This document shows, in pieces, positions 1 to 7,995 of a stretch of DNA of 64,000 nt. The position numbers and the translations under genes are program-made. This stretch comes from Ezakiella peruensis (GTDB taxonomy: Bacteria > Bacillota > Clostridia > Tissierellales > Peptoniphilaceae): assembly GCF_900215725.1 (NCBI RefSeq), contig NZ_LT962469.1:171675-235674 (forward strand), written 5' to 3'. The notes under the pieces were generated by a model. The model ran no database searches. It was not told the origin of the DNA and worked only from the letters and a program-made list of their open reading frames with translations. Within the stretch, counting starts at the first letter, position 1, and each line of letters starts with the position of its first letter.

Positions 1-5
1 GAGGG

Positions 6-36
6 GGTTTGGGGGAATCCCACCAACCAGTTTTTT
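6..36 (+). terminator. Possible intrinsic terminator at the window edge
   Basis: An imperfect GC-rich hairpin (GGTT..GGGG against TCCC..CCAACC) is followed after two bases by six T. It could end a gene that lies left of the window. Two internal mismatches make the call weak, and similar G-rich repeats also occur near transfer origins. Confidence 0.35.
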
Positions 37-232
37 AAAAATATATTTTTAAAAAATGACAACTTGATTGCCCTGTTTGATAAATCTTTTTGAAGAAAAT
101 GGTTTTGAGATTATAAGCAATCCGAGGTAAAGTTGTCACATATTTTAAAGTTTTGGTATTTAATATTGAGTAAATTTTTATAGACGAGTCTGTAAAAATC
201 GAAAATATTAATTACATAAAAAACTTTAAAAT

Positions 233-490
233 GGTGGGGGTGAGTACTCATCCCCGAAGCTGGCTAATCAGGAGAGCGACAAAAACATAGTTTTATAATT
301 TACTTAAAATTTTCTAATTATGATAATAAATTATAAAAATTGTTTGAAAGCTCTCCTGCACGCCCGAGCTAAAACCACAACACGAAGAGTATGAGTGTTT
401 GTGTTTTAGACAGTGCAGGCTTGCACTGAAAAACTTAACTGGAACAAATAAAATGTAAAGAGTATGAACAATTTATTTGTTAAGTTAAGT
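233..490. other. Non-coding region packed with inverted repeats
   Basis: No gene is seen in 1-600. Instead there are five nested or successive inverted repeats: 236-255 (GGGG stem around the palindrome TGAGTACTCA), 270-357 (AGGAGAGC and TTTTATAATTTA arms with perfect complements), 369-409 (CTAAAA..CAC arms), 411-428 (perfect CAGTGCA/TGCACTG, 4-nt loop) and 433-490 (two roughly 20-nt arms). Such a run of structures fits a structured RNA, a transfer origin or a single-strand origin. Nothing in the sequence decides between these. It matches no RNA family I recognise. Confidence 0.5.
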
Positions 491-604
491 GACAAGCTTT
501 AATACTCTACTATAATTATATCATATATGTTACTTATACGCAATTTACTTTCCTCTATGTTGTAATTTTAAAATCTGAATTAAGTTTTTCTTCTATCTAT
601 CTAT

Positions 605-790
605 GAATGCAAAAATTTTTATAAAGTTGAGGCAGGAGATAAAGAAAATTTTTCTGAAGATAAAGTTGCTCGTGTTAGGGGAAGCGAGATTAAAAATAAT
701 ATAAATTATGATGGGGAGGTTTTATTCAATTCAGATACGTTAGATTTAAAATCTTACATCAAAAAATTAGAAAAAATTTTGAATAATTAA
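605..790 (+). pseudogene. C-terminal gene remnant, unidentified
   Basis: An open frame ends in TAA at 788-790 and gives about 61 residues ending in SYIKKLEKILNN. It has no usable start codon or ribosome site and is closed upstream by an in-frame stop in AT-rich repeat DNA. The lysine- and asparagine-rich tail reads like real protein, so I take it as the 3' end of a gene cut off by recombination at the edge of the mobile element. The family is not recognised. A strong terminator follows it. Confidence 0.35.
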
Positions 791-802
791 GATCGGTTAT
801 AC

Positions 803-848
803 AAAAAACAGGTGTCAAGCTGTAAAGCTATTGGCACCTGCTTTTTTA
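803..848. terminator. Bidirectional intrinsic terminator
   Basis: A long stem (CAGGTG..CAAGCT against AGCT..GGCACCTG) is flanked by six A on the left and six T on the right, so it can stop transcription from both sides. It serves the remnant frame on the plus strand and the J-domain gene on the minus strand. Confidence 0.85.
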
Positions 849-879
849 TTTGAGGCTTAATATGAAAAGCTATGTTCGC

Positions 880-1779
880 TTATAAAACAATTCCAAATCT
901 ATCATATTGATCTCTTTTTTCTGGATCAGACAAAATATCATATGCTTCATTAATGAGCTTTGTAATTTCTGTTGAGTTAGTAGATCCTGAATTTTTATCA
1001 GGGTGATATTTTGCAATTTGTCTTCTATATGCAAGTCTAATTTCTTCAATGCTTGCATTTTTTGATACATCTAAAATTGAATAATAATCTTTTATGTGTG
1101 ATTCATTTTGCTTATGATTTTCTTCTTCATAATAGTTATAGTTATAATTATCATCTTCAAAGTTAAATTCAAATTCGTCTTCGTTTTCATCTTCATTTTT
1201 CTTTTTGATTTTAGGGATATCAACATCGAAAATCAAGCATTTTATAAAATACGCTAAGGCAAAGATGCCTATGAAATAGATAATGTTGATAATGGCATTG
1301 TCTGAAAATAGATCCATTTTAAAGTTTAAAAATTTTTGACTAGCTATTTCTCCGTGTTCAGTTATGACCTCTGGGATTGGATTTTTTTTATTGAGATAAC
1401 CTTTTTGAGTAATGGCTCTAATAGATGGCATTATATATTCATAATATGTTTTAACTGATGTTAAAGATATCCATGCTGATGAGATAAATGTCATAATATA
1501 GAATGCCAACTTACTTTTATCAGCTATTTTTTTTACGACCTTATATATTATTCTGAAGCCAGTTATAGTTATTGCTAAAAAAACCACTATTTTAAAAAAT
1601 GTAGTTGATTCTTTCATCATTTTACTTTCGACCATCTGGATTGATAAGAATACAGGTATGGCAAATAAGTCTTTTAAAAACATTATAGCCAAACCAAAAA
1701 CTGGCATAGCAATAAATTGAAAAAATACAGCGAATATTATGAATAAAATAATTAATAAAAAAATTGTTAATATTGACAT
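880..1779 (-). CDS. Membrane-anchored J-domain (DnaJ-like) protein
   Basis: The 299-residue protein starts with several hydrophobic segments (about residues 2-25, 30-50, 62-80, 90-112 and 160-180). An acidic linker follows, and then a C-terminal J domain (about residues 225-299) with the diagnostic HPD at 259-261. J domains recruit Hsp70 (DnaK) and trigger its ATPase. With the domain at the cytoplasmic C-terminus, this protein should bring the chaperone to the membrane. The start follows a good ribosome site (AAGGAGG, 9 bases before ATG). It lies 13 bp behind the integrase on the same strand, so it belongs to the mobile element. Its role there is unknown; help in assembling the transfer machine is only a guess. 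It ends at a bidirectional terminator. Confidence 0.8.
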   Translation of the reverse strand: MSILTIFLLIILFIIFAVFFQFIAMPVFGLAIMFLKDLFAIPVFLSIQMVESKMMKESTTFFKIVVFLAITITGFRIIYKVVKKIADKSKLAFYIMTFISSAWISLTSVKTYYEYIMPSIRAITQKGYLNKKNPIPEVITEHGEIASQKFLNFKMDLFSDNAIINIIYFIGIFALAYFIKCLIFDVDIPKIKKKNEDENEDEFEFNFEDDNYNYNYYEEENHKQNESHIKDYYSILDVSKNASIEEIRLAYRRQIAKYHPDKNSGSTNSTEITKLINEAYDILSDPEKRDQYDRFGIVL

Positions 1780-1792
1780 TTTGAAATCCTCC

Positions 1793-2944
1793 TTAAAAAA
1801 ATTTGTTTATTAAATCCACTGTTTGCGTTTTTTTATCTTTACTTACATGTAAGTATATCTCATTTAACATTTTTAAACTACTATGACCCATAAGATCTGC
1901 AACTGTTTTAAGATCAGCGCCTGCTTCAAAAAGTCTTGTTGCATAAGCGTGCCTAATTTTGTGTAAAGTTTTGTCTTTACTTTCAATTCCTATGTCATCT
2001 AAAAGCTTTCTAAAATATTTTAAAACTGTATCCTTGCTCATAGGAATAGTTTTATATCTTGGAGATGGGAAAATTAGTCCTTTAGTCATATATGGTTTAA
2101 GTGTTTTGTAAACATTTTCTGGCAAGGGAACTTTCCTAATTGAATTTTCTGTTTTTGGTCTCGAAAAAAAACTTTCCATTTTATATGATCCATCTTCTTG
2201 TCTAACTGCTACTGTCGTCCATTGTCTTGTTATGTTGATTTGATTACCTTCGATATCCTCCCACCTCAAGGCTAATAATTCTCCAATTCTTAATCCTGTG
2301 GAAAATAATAAGTATACAGCCAAGTGGTAGTTGTTATCTAAATCTAAGCTATTTATTATTGTTTCCTGCTCTTCGACAGTGAATGTATAAAATTCATTTT
2401 TTAGATTTATTTCTTTTTTATCAGGCTTAAACTCTTCTATACTTTTTGCTGGATTTTTAGTAATAACATCTAATTTTACTGCTTGATTAAATACTGTATT
2501 TAAAAACATCAATTGGCTATTTAAATTTGTAATTGTTTCCCCATTATCTCTTTGCCTTTTTAAGTGTATATAAATATCGCTTGAGATTATTTCGCTCATT
2601 TTTTTATTAGCTATAAAACTTGGAAGAGTTTTATTGTAATAATAATATTTATACAAATTGAAAGTTGAAAAAGCTCTATTGTTTTTAACATATAAATCAA
2701 GCCAATATTCAATAAAAGTTCTAAGAGTTGTTTCGCCAGATTCTGAAAATTTACCACTAGCAATGTCCGCTCTAATCTTTATCAACCAATCAACGCAATC
2801 AGATTTTCTCTTTTTTGTTTTGGTCTTTTTCTTCCATTTTTCAGTAATAGGATCTTTATATAAATAAACTTGTGCTGTCCAATAAGTTTTGCCATTTACA
2901 ATTCTTTTATATACTGATCCTTCTCCTGCATAATGACTCGCCAA
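1793..2944 (-). CDS. int: Tyrosine integrase of the ICE
   Basis: This 383-residue site-specific recombinase would integrate and excise the element. It has an N-terminal arm-binding domain (about 1-55), a SAM-like core-binding domain (about 70-170) and a catalytic domain with the expected residues: R219 (in [10 protein letters not shown]), K264, H328 and R331 ([11 protein letters not shown]), H354 (MGHSS) and the nucleophile Y364 (NEIYLHV). The layout is that of Tn916-type integrases. The start is a TTG preceded by AAAGGAGAG; no ATG is better placed. Integrases usually sit at an ICE end, which suggests that the left junction is near or left of position 870. Confidence 0.93.
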   Translation of the reverse strand: MASHYAGEGSVYKRIVNGKTYWTAQVYLYKDPITEKWKKKTKTKKRKSDCVDWLIKIRADIASGKFSESGETTLRTFIEYWLDLYVKNNRAFSTFNLYKYYYYNKTLPSFIANKKMSEIISSDIYIHLKRQRDNGETITNLNSQLMFLNTVFNQAVKLDVITKNPAKSIEEFKPDKKEINLKNEFYTFTVEEQETIINSLDLDNNYHLAVYLLFSTGLRIGELLALRWEDIEGNQINITRQWTTVAVRQEDGSYKMESFFSRPKTENSIRKVPLPENVYKTLKPYMTKGLIFPSPRYKTIPMSKDTVLKYFRKLLDDIGIESKDKTLHKIRHAYATRLFEAGADLKTVADLMGHSSLKMLNEIYLHVSKDKKTQTVDLINKFF

Positions 2945-2972
2945 AATATAACTCTCCTTTAAAATATGTAAC

Positions 2973-3012
2973 CCTTAAAAAGGGTAGAGGGTTAATTATT
3001 TTAAACCCTCTA
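2973..3012 (-). terminator. Terminator overlapping the lipoprotein stop codon
   Basis: Read on the minus strand, a 9-bp perfect stem (TAGAGGGTT/AACCCTCTA, 2985-3012) encloses the stop codon of the lipoprotein gene. It is followed by CCC and a T run that itself starts a second small hairpin. It probably separates the lipoprotein from the integrase. Confidence 0.5.
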
Positions 3013-3418
3013 CTGTGTATTCAACAGTTTCTTCTTTGATTCTAACATCAATCTTTGGTTCTGTATCTACAAGTTTAATTTCAACTTTAACTTTATCGCC
3101 ATTCTTGAGCGTTCCGTTTATCTTATCTTTGTCAACGATTATAGCGTCATATTTGTTAACAACTGATTCTATTTCAGAGATTATGCCAAGTGGTTTTTTA
3201 TTCATATCTTCCATAGTTAGCTCTTTCCCATATATAGCCTTATAGATTTTTGAAGATAGTAGGTCATAATCCTGTGTAATGTTTACAGTTCCTGATCCGT
3301 TTTCTCCGTAAGTCTTAATTCCTATGCAGTCACTAATACTTACTGTGGTTGTTTTCTTGCATCCAAATAGTAAAAATACTAACGCAAGAGCGATTAATAA
3401 ATAAGTTGCTTTCTTCAT
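2996..3418 (-). CDS. Small lipoprotein, unknown function
   Basis: The 140-residue protein has a lipoprotein signal peptide: MKK, a hydrophobic stretch, then the lipobox LLFGC with Cys20 as the lipidation site. The mature part is a soluble, charged domain of about 120 residues ending VEYTVEGLK. I do not recognise the family. The start follows TTAGGAGG. It sits between the ICE protease and the integrase on the same strand, so it is probably cargo or a surface function such as entry exclusion. That role is only positional inference. Confidence 0.7.
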   Translation of the reverse strand: MKKATYLLIALALVFLLFGCKKTTTVSISDCIGIKTYGENGSGTVNITQDYDLLSSKIYKAIYGKELTMEDMNKKPLGIISEIESVVNKYDAIIVDKDKINGTLKNGDKVKVEIKLVDTEPKIDVRIKEETVEYTVEGLK

Positions 3419-3590
3419 TTTTTCCTCCTAATATTTTTTCATAAGTAGTGATTTGTAATAAAACGAGTCATCACTTTAATGTAATTATACAAGATGTGTA
3501 CTCATAATTCAAGCTAAATAATGAAAAACTTTAAATATTATATAAAATTAATATTAATATTACAATACGAAATAATTATATTACTATTTA

Positions 3591-4046
3591 TTAACAATTA
3601 ACCTCTTTAAAAAGATTTATTCTTTTTTCTATTAAATCAAATGGGATTCCAAATTTGTCTGCTAACATTTTACTTGTATAATCATTTTCAATACATAATT
3701 CTTTTATGACTTCATCATTTATTATTAAACAAGTTGCAAAAAAATCAGCTTCTGTTTCATATCGATCTAGTCTGTGGTATGTGTTAATCTTGCTAAAAGC
3801 CATATGCAGGCTCTCGTGTAAAATTGAATGTCCCAGTTCGTGGGCAAGAATAAAGTTTCGTTTTTCAAATGAAAGATCAGAATTTAAAAAAATTATTTTT
3901 CTTTTATTCCTCTTTATATAAAATCCATCTGTTCCAGATAGTTTTATTTCTTCAATTTGAATGTTCATATCTTCAGCTACTTCGTCTAATGTTTTATTGT
4001 TAAAGATGGTTTGATTGGTTTTCTTGTAAATATCTAGTTCGTTCAT
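3591..4046 (-). CDS. ImmA/IrrE-family metallopeptidase (ICE de-repression protease)
   Basis: The 151-residue protein has the zinc motif HELGH at residues 69-73 and a downstream acidic segment (about 90-105) typical of the ImmA/IrrE (COG2856) family. In ICEBs1 and phages this protease cleaves the partner ImmR/cI-like repressor after DNA damage or cell signalling, which releases the element from silence. Here the putative repressor gene lies just upstream on the same strand, the same pair arrangement. The ribosome site is GAGGTGAG before ATG. The function is inferred from family and position; the cleavage site in the repressor cannot be read from sequence. Confidence 0.88.
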   Translation of the reverse strand: MNELDIYKKTNQTIFNNKTLDEVAEDMNIQIEEIKLSGTDGFYIKRNKRKIIFLNSDLSFEKRNFILAHELGHSILHESLHMAFSKINTYHRLDRYETEADFFATCLIINDEVIKELCIENDYTSKMLADKFGIPFDLIEKRINLFKEVNC

Positions 4047-4144
4047 ATCTCACCTCAATGAATTTAAACTTCGTGTATCGACAAATTAATTATATCACAA
4101 ATAAAATATAAGTCAACAAAAAAGACCTAGAAATTTTTCTAGGT

Positions 4145-4540
4145 CTAATCATTGTTTTCTCTGTTAACCATTGTATTTGTCATATCTATTGCGTGTTTTA
4201 TGGCACTTTTAAGTATTTCCCTTTGTTCTTGATTTAGCTTTGTTATATCTCCATAAAAAGCTATTGAATCTTCATCATCAAGAAGTTCCAGTATATCATC
4301 GAAAGCTGATCCAATGTCATTTGGTAGGTCGCTTGAGGCTACTCCGTACATTATGTATTCTGGGGTAGTGGATAAAGTGTTTGCTAATTTTTCTAGAATA
4401 TCTTTTCCAGGTGTTCTTTGGTCTAATTCGTAGAATGAAATAGATTTTGGTGTAATATCAATCTTATTTGCAAGCTCAAGTTGAGTTAAGTTATTTTCTA
4501 TTCTTAATCTTCTTATTCTGTCACCAATAGAATTTTTCAT
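4145..4540 (-). CDS. XRE-family repressor (ImmR-like)
   Basis: The 131-residue protein has an N-terminal helix-turn-helix of the XRE type (residues about 5-62, with NNLTQLELANKIDITPKSIS as the recognition region) and an acidic C-terminal part. It most likely represses the rightward ICE promoter and its own gene, and is the likely substrate of the ImmA-type protease encoded next to it. It starts with ATG after CGAGGAGG. It is divergent from a second XRE gene at 4696, an arrangement like cI/cro switches. Several TGTAC half-sites lie between them. Confidence 0.88.
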   Translation of the reverse strand: MKNSIGDRIRRLRIENNLTQLELANKIDITPKSISFYELDQRTPGKDILEKLANTLSTTPEYIMYGVASSDLPNDIGSAFDDILELLDDEDSIAFYGDITKLNQEQREILKSAIKHAIDMTNTMVNRENND

Positions 4541-4576
4541 ATATTTCCTCCTCGTTCTTTCTTGTTCTGAACTGAC

Positions 4577-4672
4577 TGTACTCTTATTATAACACAGCGT
4601 AGAATTTATTTCTATATTTTTTTAAAAAATGTACAAAAAGGTATTGACATATAACAAAATGTACTGTACAAT
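4577..4672. promoter_or_regulatory. Divergent ICE switch: promoter with TGTAC operator sites
   Basis: Rightward promoter: -35 TTGACA (4644-4649), 17-bp spacer, -10 TACAAT (4667-4672). The -10 overlaps the palindrome TGTACTGTACA (4660-4670), so a repressor bound there would block RNA polymerase. Further TGTAC half-sites lie at 4577-4581 and 4630-4634. A leftward -10 (TATAAT on the minus strand, near 4587) lies next to the first. The repressor identity is inferred from the adjacent XRE genes. Confidence 0.75.
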
Positions 4673-4695
4673 ATAGATAGAAAGTAGGTGATAAT

Positions 4696-4956
4696 TTGAA
4701 ACAAAGTTCAAATAATAATTTAAGGAAAATTAGAGATAAGAAAAAAGTATCAGCCACAGAATTGGCTTATAAAGCTGGTGTGACTGAAAGGTATATTTTC
4801 TTCTTAGAAAAAGGGGAGAGAAATCCATCTAGCGATTTGTCAATTAAAATTGCAAAAATTTTAAATTGCCCTGTTGAAGAAATTTTTTTACCCAAAAATA
4901 GTACAAAAAGTACACTTATAAACGAAAATGTACAAGGAGGAGAAAATGACTTGTAA
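4696..4956 (+). CDS. XRE-family regulator (Cro-like)
   Basis: The 86-residue protein is almost entirely a helix-turn-helix domain (about residues 8-65, with VSATELAYKAGVTERYIFFL and EEIF at the end of the fold). The start is a TTG placed 5 bases after TAGGTG. It is the first gene of the rightward ICE transcript and lies behind a near-consensus promoter overlapping a TGTAC palindrome. It probably acts as the Cro-type counterpart of the divergent repressor. Its 3' end overlaps the next small gene by 11 bp. Confidence 0.85.
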   Translation: MKQSSNNNLRKIRDKKKVSATELAYKAGVTERYIFFLEKGERNPSSDLSIKIAKILNCPVEEIFLPKNSTKSTLINENVQGGENDL

Positions 4957-5110
4957 GAATTGTAAAAATTTTAAATGTAAGAAAAAAATAGATAATGGTG
5001 AAATTTATTTAAAAATCTATGAAAAACAAAAACATATAGACGAGATTGTTGAAGCAGAGCGTAAGAAATTTAATAAAGCTTGGCTTGTTAAAGAACAGCA
5101 TTTTTCATAA
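4946..5110 (+). CDS. Small cysteine-motif protein, unknown
   Basis: The 54-residue protein has Cys at positions 3, 6 and 11 (CKNCKNFKC), suggesting a metal-binding knuckle, then a lysine/glutamate-rich helix. The ATG at 4946 is chosen because it follows a perfect AAGGAGG; the longer frame from 4928 has no such site. It overlaps the XRE gene end, so the two are probably translationally coupled. Function is unknown. Confidence 0.6.
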   Translation: MTCKNCKNFKCKKKIDNGEIYLKIYEKQKHIDEIVEAERKKFNKAWLVKEQHFS

Positions 5111-5155
5111 AAATCAGATAATTTACAAAAGATGAATAATTTGGAGGTAGAAGAA

Positions 5156-5476
5156 ATGAATAAGAAGTTAATTGAAAAACCTAGGGGAAATGCAGAATAT
5201 GTAAAAATTTTAAATCCTAAATTCCAAAAAATGTTTGGTAGAGATACAAGCGTATTAGAGATTAGGCTTTTCCCATTTTTAATGTTTAGTTTGACTGATC
5301 AATACTTAGAAAGAGGAAAAGTTAGACCAGGAGAAAGAGAACTTCTGGATGAATATAAATCTAGAGGATTGCTAGTTATAAATGGCACAGACGTTGGATG
5401 TACAAAGGAATTTTGGAATTTCATATCTTCAATAGTATATGAATCATATATTCAAGAATTAAGCACAGTTGAGTAA
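5156..5476 (+). CDS. Conserved-looking ICE protein, unknown
   Basis: A soluble protein of 106 residues with no signal peptide or membrane segment, rich in aromatic and charged residues (for example KFQKMFGRDTSVLEIRLFPF). The start at 5156 follows TTGGAGG; an in-frame ATG at 5132 has no ribosome site. It lies in the early rightward operon between small regulators. I do not recognise a domain. Confidence 0.6.
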   Translation: MNKKLIEKPRGNAEYVKILNPKFQKMFGRDTSVLEIRLFPFLMFSLTDQYLERGKVRPGERELLDEYKSRGLLVINGTDVGCTKEFWNFISSIVYESYIQELSTVE

Positions 5477-5481
5477 AAATT

Positions 5482-5643
5482 ATGAAAAAGTTTTTAGTAA
5501 CAATCAGCTATGAAGTAGATACAAACTTTGCAAACAAAAAAATGGTTTTTGAAGCATTTGAGGATCTACTTAATAAAGAAAAAGATGAATACGAGAGAGT
5601 AGAAGTTATTAGTGTTATATCGACTAAAGAAAACAGAGGTTGA
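5482..5643 (+). CDS. Small ORF of 53 residues
   Basis: This short frame begins MKKFLVTISYEVDTNFANKK and ends STKENRG. The alternation of hydrophobic and charged residues (FLVTISYEV, ERVEVISVIS) looks like a small alpha/beta protein, not noise. It fills the gap between two genes exactly, starting 5 bp after one stop and ending within the ribosome site of the next. Its own ribosome site is weak, so it may rely on coupling. Function unknown. Confidence 0.55.
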   Translation: MKKFLVTISYEVDTNFANKKMVFEAFEDLLNKEKDEYERVEVISVISTKENRG

Positions 5644-5645
5644 GT

Positions 5646-5987
5646 ATGAGAAATTTAAATTATGAAGATCAAGATGTTTATGAAGGTGAAATTATTTATG
5701 ACGATGTAATTGATACTGAAAACATCAATTACAAATTGGGAAGAAATGAAGTTTTAACCTTGTTATCTGAATTAATCAAAGTTAAGGAATATCCAGAACT
5801 CTTAGATATTCCAAATTTATCAGATTATTTGGGAGTTACTGAATATAATGCAAGGCTTTTAATGGAAGATCCATACTTTCCTGTAATCAAACAAGGCAAT
5901 AGGAAATATGCTATTAAATCAATGATTAATGACTTCTTGCAAGAATTTAGAGGTCAGCAAATGTTGTTTGTTAATCGTGGAAGATAA
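5646..5987 (+). CDS. Excisionase-like DNA-binding protein
   Basis: The 113-residue protein has an acidic N-terminus and a C-terminal winged helix-turn-helix (about residues 60-105: IPNLSDYLGVTEYNARLLME, then a hairpin and KYAIKSMINDFL) of the excisionase/MerR-like class. Such proteins bend DNA at attachment sites or act as small regulators. The start at 5646 follows AGAGG by six bases. The family position is clear; whether it is the true Xis for the integrase far to the left is an inference. Confidence 0.65.
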   Translation: MRNLNYEDQDVYEGEIIYDDVIDTENINYKLGRNEVLTLLSELIKVKEYPELLDIPNLSDYLGVTEYNARLLMEDPYFPVIKQGNRKYAIKSMINDFLQEFRGQQMLFVNRGR

Positions 5988-6070
5988 TGGATAAAATCAT
6001 ATTCTTAATATGTTGTATGTTAGCATATGTTTTTTTGAAGAGAATAGAAGAGGAGCGAAAATGCAAATGA
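5987..6070 (+). CDS. Possible 27-residue membrane peptide
   Basis: The ATG overlaps the preceding stop (TAATG), and the frame encodes a short hydrophobic segment with two Cys (IIFLICCMLAYVFLK) followed by a charged tail. It overlaps the next gene start. Translational coupling through TAATG is plausible, but a 27-residue frame can arise by chance. Confidence 0.4.
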   Translation: MDKIIFLICCMLAYVFLKRIEEERKCK

Positions 6071-6531
6071 ATGTAGATAATCCTGTAGTATGTGAAGTAG
6101 TTAGTTACTTAGAATCAATAAAAGATTTGCAGTTTAAAATAACTGTCTTGGAAAACCAAATCGATGAAGCTGAGGCTAGACTTACATCCTTAAAATCTTT
6201 GACAAACTATAAAGAGGTAAGCGTTAAGTCAATTTATATTTCAAATGACGAAATCCCTAATGCAATTATTAGACTTGAGGAATTAGTGAATGAAAAAGAG
6301 GCTTTATTAAACAAGCTGATATTTTTAAAAGACAAAATTATAAAAGAAATATTTCAGCTAAATAATTTGAATCAATCTAGAATTCTGTATTACACATATG
6401 TAGAAACTATGCACCAAGAAGATATAGCTATGCTTATGAACTATTCTGTTAGGCACACAAGAAGAATTTTAAGTGAAGCCTTAACTTCTTTTGCAAGAAT
6501 TTATTATGAGGGAAGATATGAGTTTGAATAA
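6061..6531 (+). CDS. Sigma-factor region 4-like regulator (ArpU/DUF1492 type)
   Basis: The 156-residue protein has an N-terminal coiled coil (about 15-55, with heptad-like leucines) and a C-terminal helix-turn-helix (about 115-150: HQEDIAMLMNYSVRHTRRIL). This resembles sigma region 4 and the ArpU/DUF1492 late regulators of phages and ICEs. It is likely to be a transcriptional activator of transfer genes. The ATG at 6061 follows GAGGAGCG; the longer in-frame start at 6010 lacks a site. It overlaps the next gene by 14 bp. Confidence 0.65.
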   Translation: MQMNVDNPVVCEVVSYLESIKDLQFKITVLENQIDEAEARLTSLKSLTNYKEVSVKSIYISNDEIPNAIIRLEELVNEKEALLNKLIFLKDKIIKEIFQLNNLNQSRILYYTYVETMHQEDIAMLMNYSVRHTRRILSEALTSFARIYYEGRYEFE

Positions 6532-6775
6532 AACAGATGTTCAAAGGATCTTTGCGGATCTATATAACACTCCGTTTACATTCTATGGTTATAGATGTAA
6601 ACATTGTAACGATGAGCTTTACACATTGAGATTAGGAGAATCTTTATACGCTCTTAGGTGTAAGGGTTGTGATGATATAAGATTTGTCAGAGCTGAAAGT
6701 ATAAAAGAGGTCTCTGAAAAATATGGAAATAAAATTGAAACTAAATCTGTAAATGGTTTAATTTACAAGGTTTAA
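6518..6775 (+). CDS. Small zinc-ribbon protein, unknown
   Basis: The 85-residue protein has two CxxC knuckles (C27/C30 in CKHCND and C48/C51 in CKGCDD), a classic four-Cys zinc ribbon. The chosen ATG (6518) follows GAGGGA closely; an upstream ATG at 6506 is possible. It may bind nucleic acid or a protein partner. It sits between the sigma-like regulator and the replication initiator. Confidence 0.65.
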   Translation: MSLNKTDVQRIFADLYNTPFTFYGYRCKHCNDELYTLRLGESLYALRCKGCDDIRFVRAESIKEVSEKYGNKIETKSVNGLIYKV

Positions 6776-6792
6776 TATATACGAGGTGTTTG

Positions 6793-7986
6793 ATGATTAT
6801 TAAAAGAACTGGAAATAAAGTTGTTGATAAGATGGCTAATATATCTTTTAGAGGTGACGTTGTTCCTTCTACTTGGTATAGTACATTTAAAGATGAAAAG
6901 GGCAAGATAAATGCAATGGCTCTTTTGATGTTAGCTAATATAGTTTACTGGTATAGACCAACCATTATTCGTGATGAAAATGGTGAGGTTTTTGTGAAAA
7001 GATTTAAATCAGATTTATTACAGAGATCATATAATGAATTTTGTGATATGTTTTCAATTGGAAGAATGACTGCAACAAGAAATTTAATTTACCTTGAAGA
7101 ACATAAAGTTATTGAAAGAGTTTTTAGAGATGTGGAAACTGAAAGTGGACAAATTTTATATAATACTATGTTTATAAAATTAAATTTTGATGAGTTAATG
7201 AAAAAAACTTTTCCAGAAGAAGATGATGATTTTCCAAATAATGAAAATGAAAAAAATAGTGATGATTTAAATTTTGAAGAATCAGATATTCAACAAGAAA
7301 AAATACAAATCGATGAAAGCATTGACAACAAGCAATCGACTTTACCTAAAGAAAGTGTGGTAGGACCTCCTATCAAAAATGATAGGAGGGGTCCTAACAA
7401 ATTTGATAGGAGGGGTCCTATCAAAAATGATAGGACATATACAGAGAATACACATACAAATATTACACATACAGATAATAGTTTTAGTAGTTATAATATT
7501 AATAATAATATAATTAATAAAGCTACAGACAAAAAAACAATCACCAACGAAATTAAAGAAATTATAAATTCTTGGAATCAAGAGATGGACAAAACAAGTG
7601 GGCAAAAAATAATTGTTGCAACAAAGAATATACAAAACACAATATCAAACACCTTGGAGGTTTATAGCAAAGACCAAATTCAAAAAGCTATAAGCTTGAT
7701 TTCTGAGAGCAATTATTTAAAAAACTATGCTGGAGGAGTTAAATTTGATTGGTTCTTTAAACCAGATAATTTAGCTAAAGTCCTCAACGGAAACTACAAA
7801 GATATAAACAATCACAAAACAAACAAATCAAAAAAATTTGAAGTATACAATCTTGGCAATACTGTTCTAGCGGATAGTTATACAGAACAAGAGCTAAAGG
7901 ATCTTTTGACTTATAAATTTAACGATGAACAAGCCATTGATACTGATAATCCAAATACTTCATTTGGCTTATCTGCAAGCATTTAG
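6793..7986 (+). CDS. Replication initiator / replisome organizer of the ICE
   Basis: The 397-residue protein has an N-terminal winged-helix part (about 30-130, with RSYNEFCDMFSIGRMTATRN as the helix-turn-helix), a low-complexity acidic linker, and a C-terminal DnaD-like region with the typical GGVKFDWFFKPDNLAKVL segment seen in phage and plasmid initiators. The linker contains three repeats of the type RRGPxKxD. They are encoded by 24-bp DNA iterons and so probably mark the origin itself. The ATG at 6793 follows GAGGTG. Autonomous replication of excised ICEs is established for several families; here it is inferred from the gene and iterons. Confidence 0.8.
   Translation: MIIKRTGNKVVDKMANISFRGDVVPSTWYSTFKDEKGKINAMALLMLANIVYWYRPTIIRDENGEVFVKRFKSDLLQRSYNEFCDMFSIGRMTATRNLIYLEEHKVIERVFRDVETESGQILYNTMFIKLNFDELMKKTFPEEDDDFPNNENEKNSDDLNFEESDIQQEKIQIDESIDNKQSTLPKESVVGPPIKNDRRGPNKFDRRGPIKNDRTYTENTHTNITHTDNSFSSYNINNNIINKATDKKTITNEIKEIINSWNQEMDKTSGQKIIVATKNIQNTISNTLEVYSKDQIQKAISLISESNYLKNYAGGVKFDWFFKPDNLAKVLNGNYKDINNHKTNKSKKFEVYNLGNTVLADSYTEQELKDLLTYKFNDEQAIDTDNPNTSFGLSASI
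7369..7440. repeat. Three 24-bp palindromic iterons: likely ICE replication origin
   Basis: Three adjacent 24-bp units (7369, 7393, 7417), each built on the palindrome CCTATCA/TGATAGG with a short A/T centre, followed by AGGGGT in the first two. The middle unit has two changed bases. An almost pure A/T tract (about 7480-7525) follows and could be the unwinding element. Iterons within the initiator gene are the usual layout for phage-type replisome organizers. Confidence 0.75.
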
Positions 7987-7995
7987 GAGGTAAAA

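Noticed and set aside
411-428. CRISPR repeat in the left non-coding region
   Set aside because: The perfect CAGTGCA/TGCACTG hairpin is single; no second copy at array spacing.
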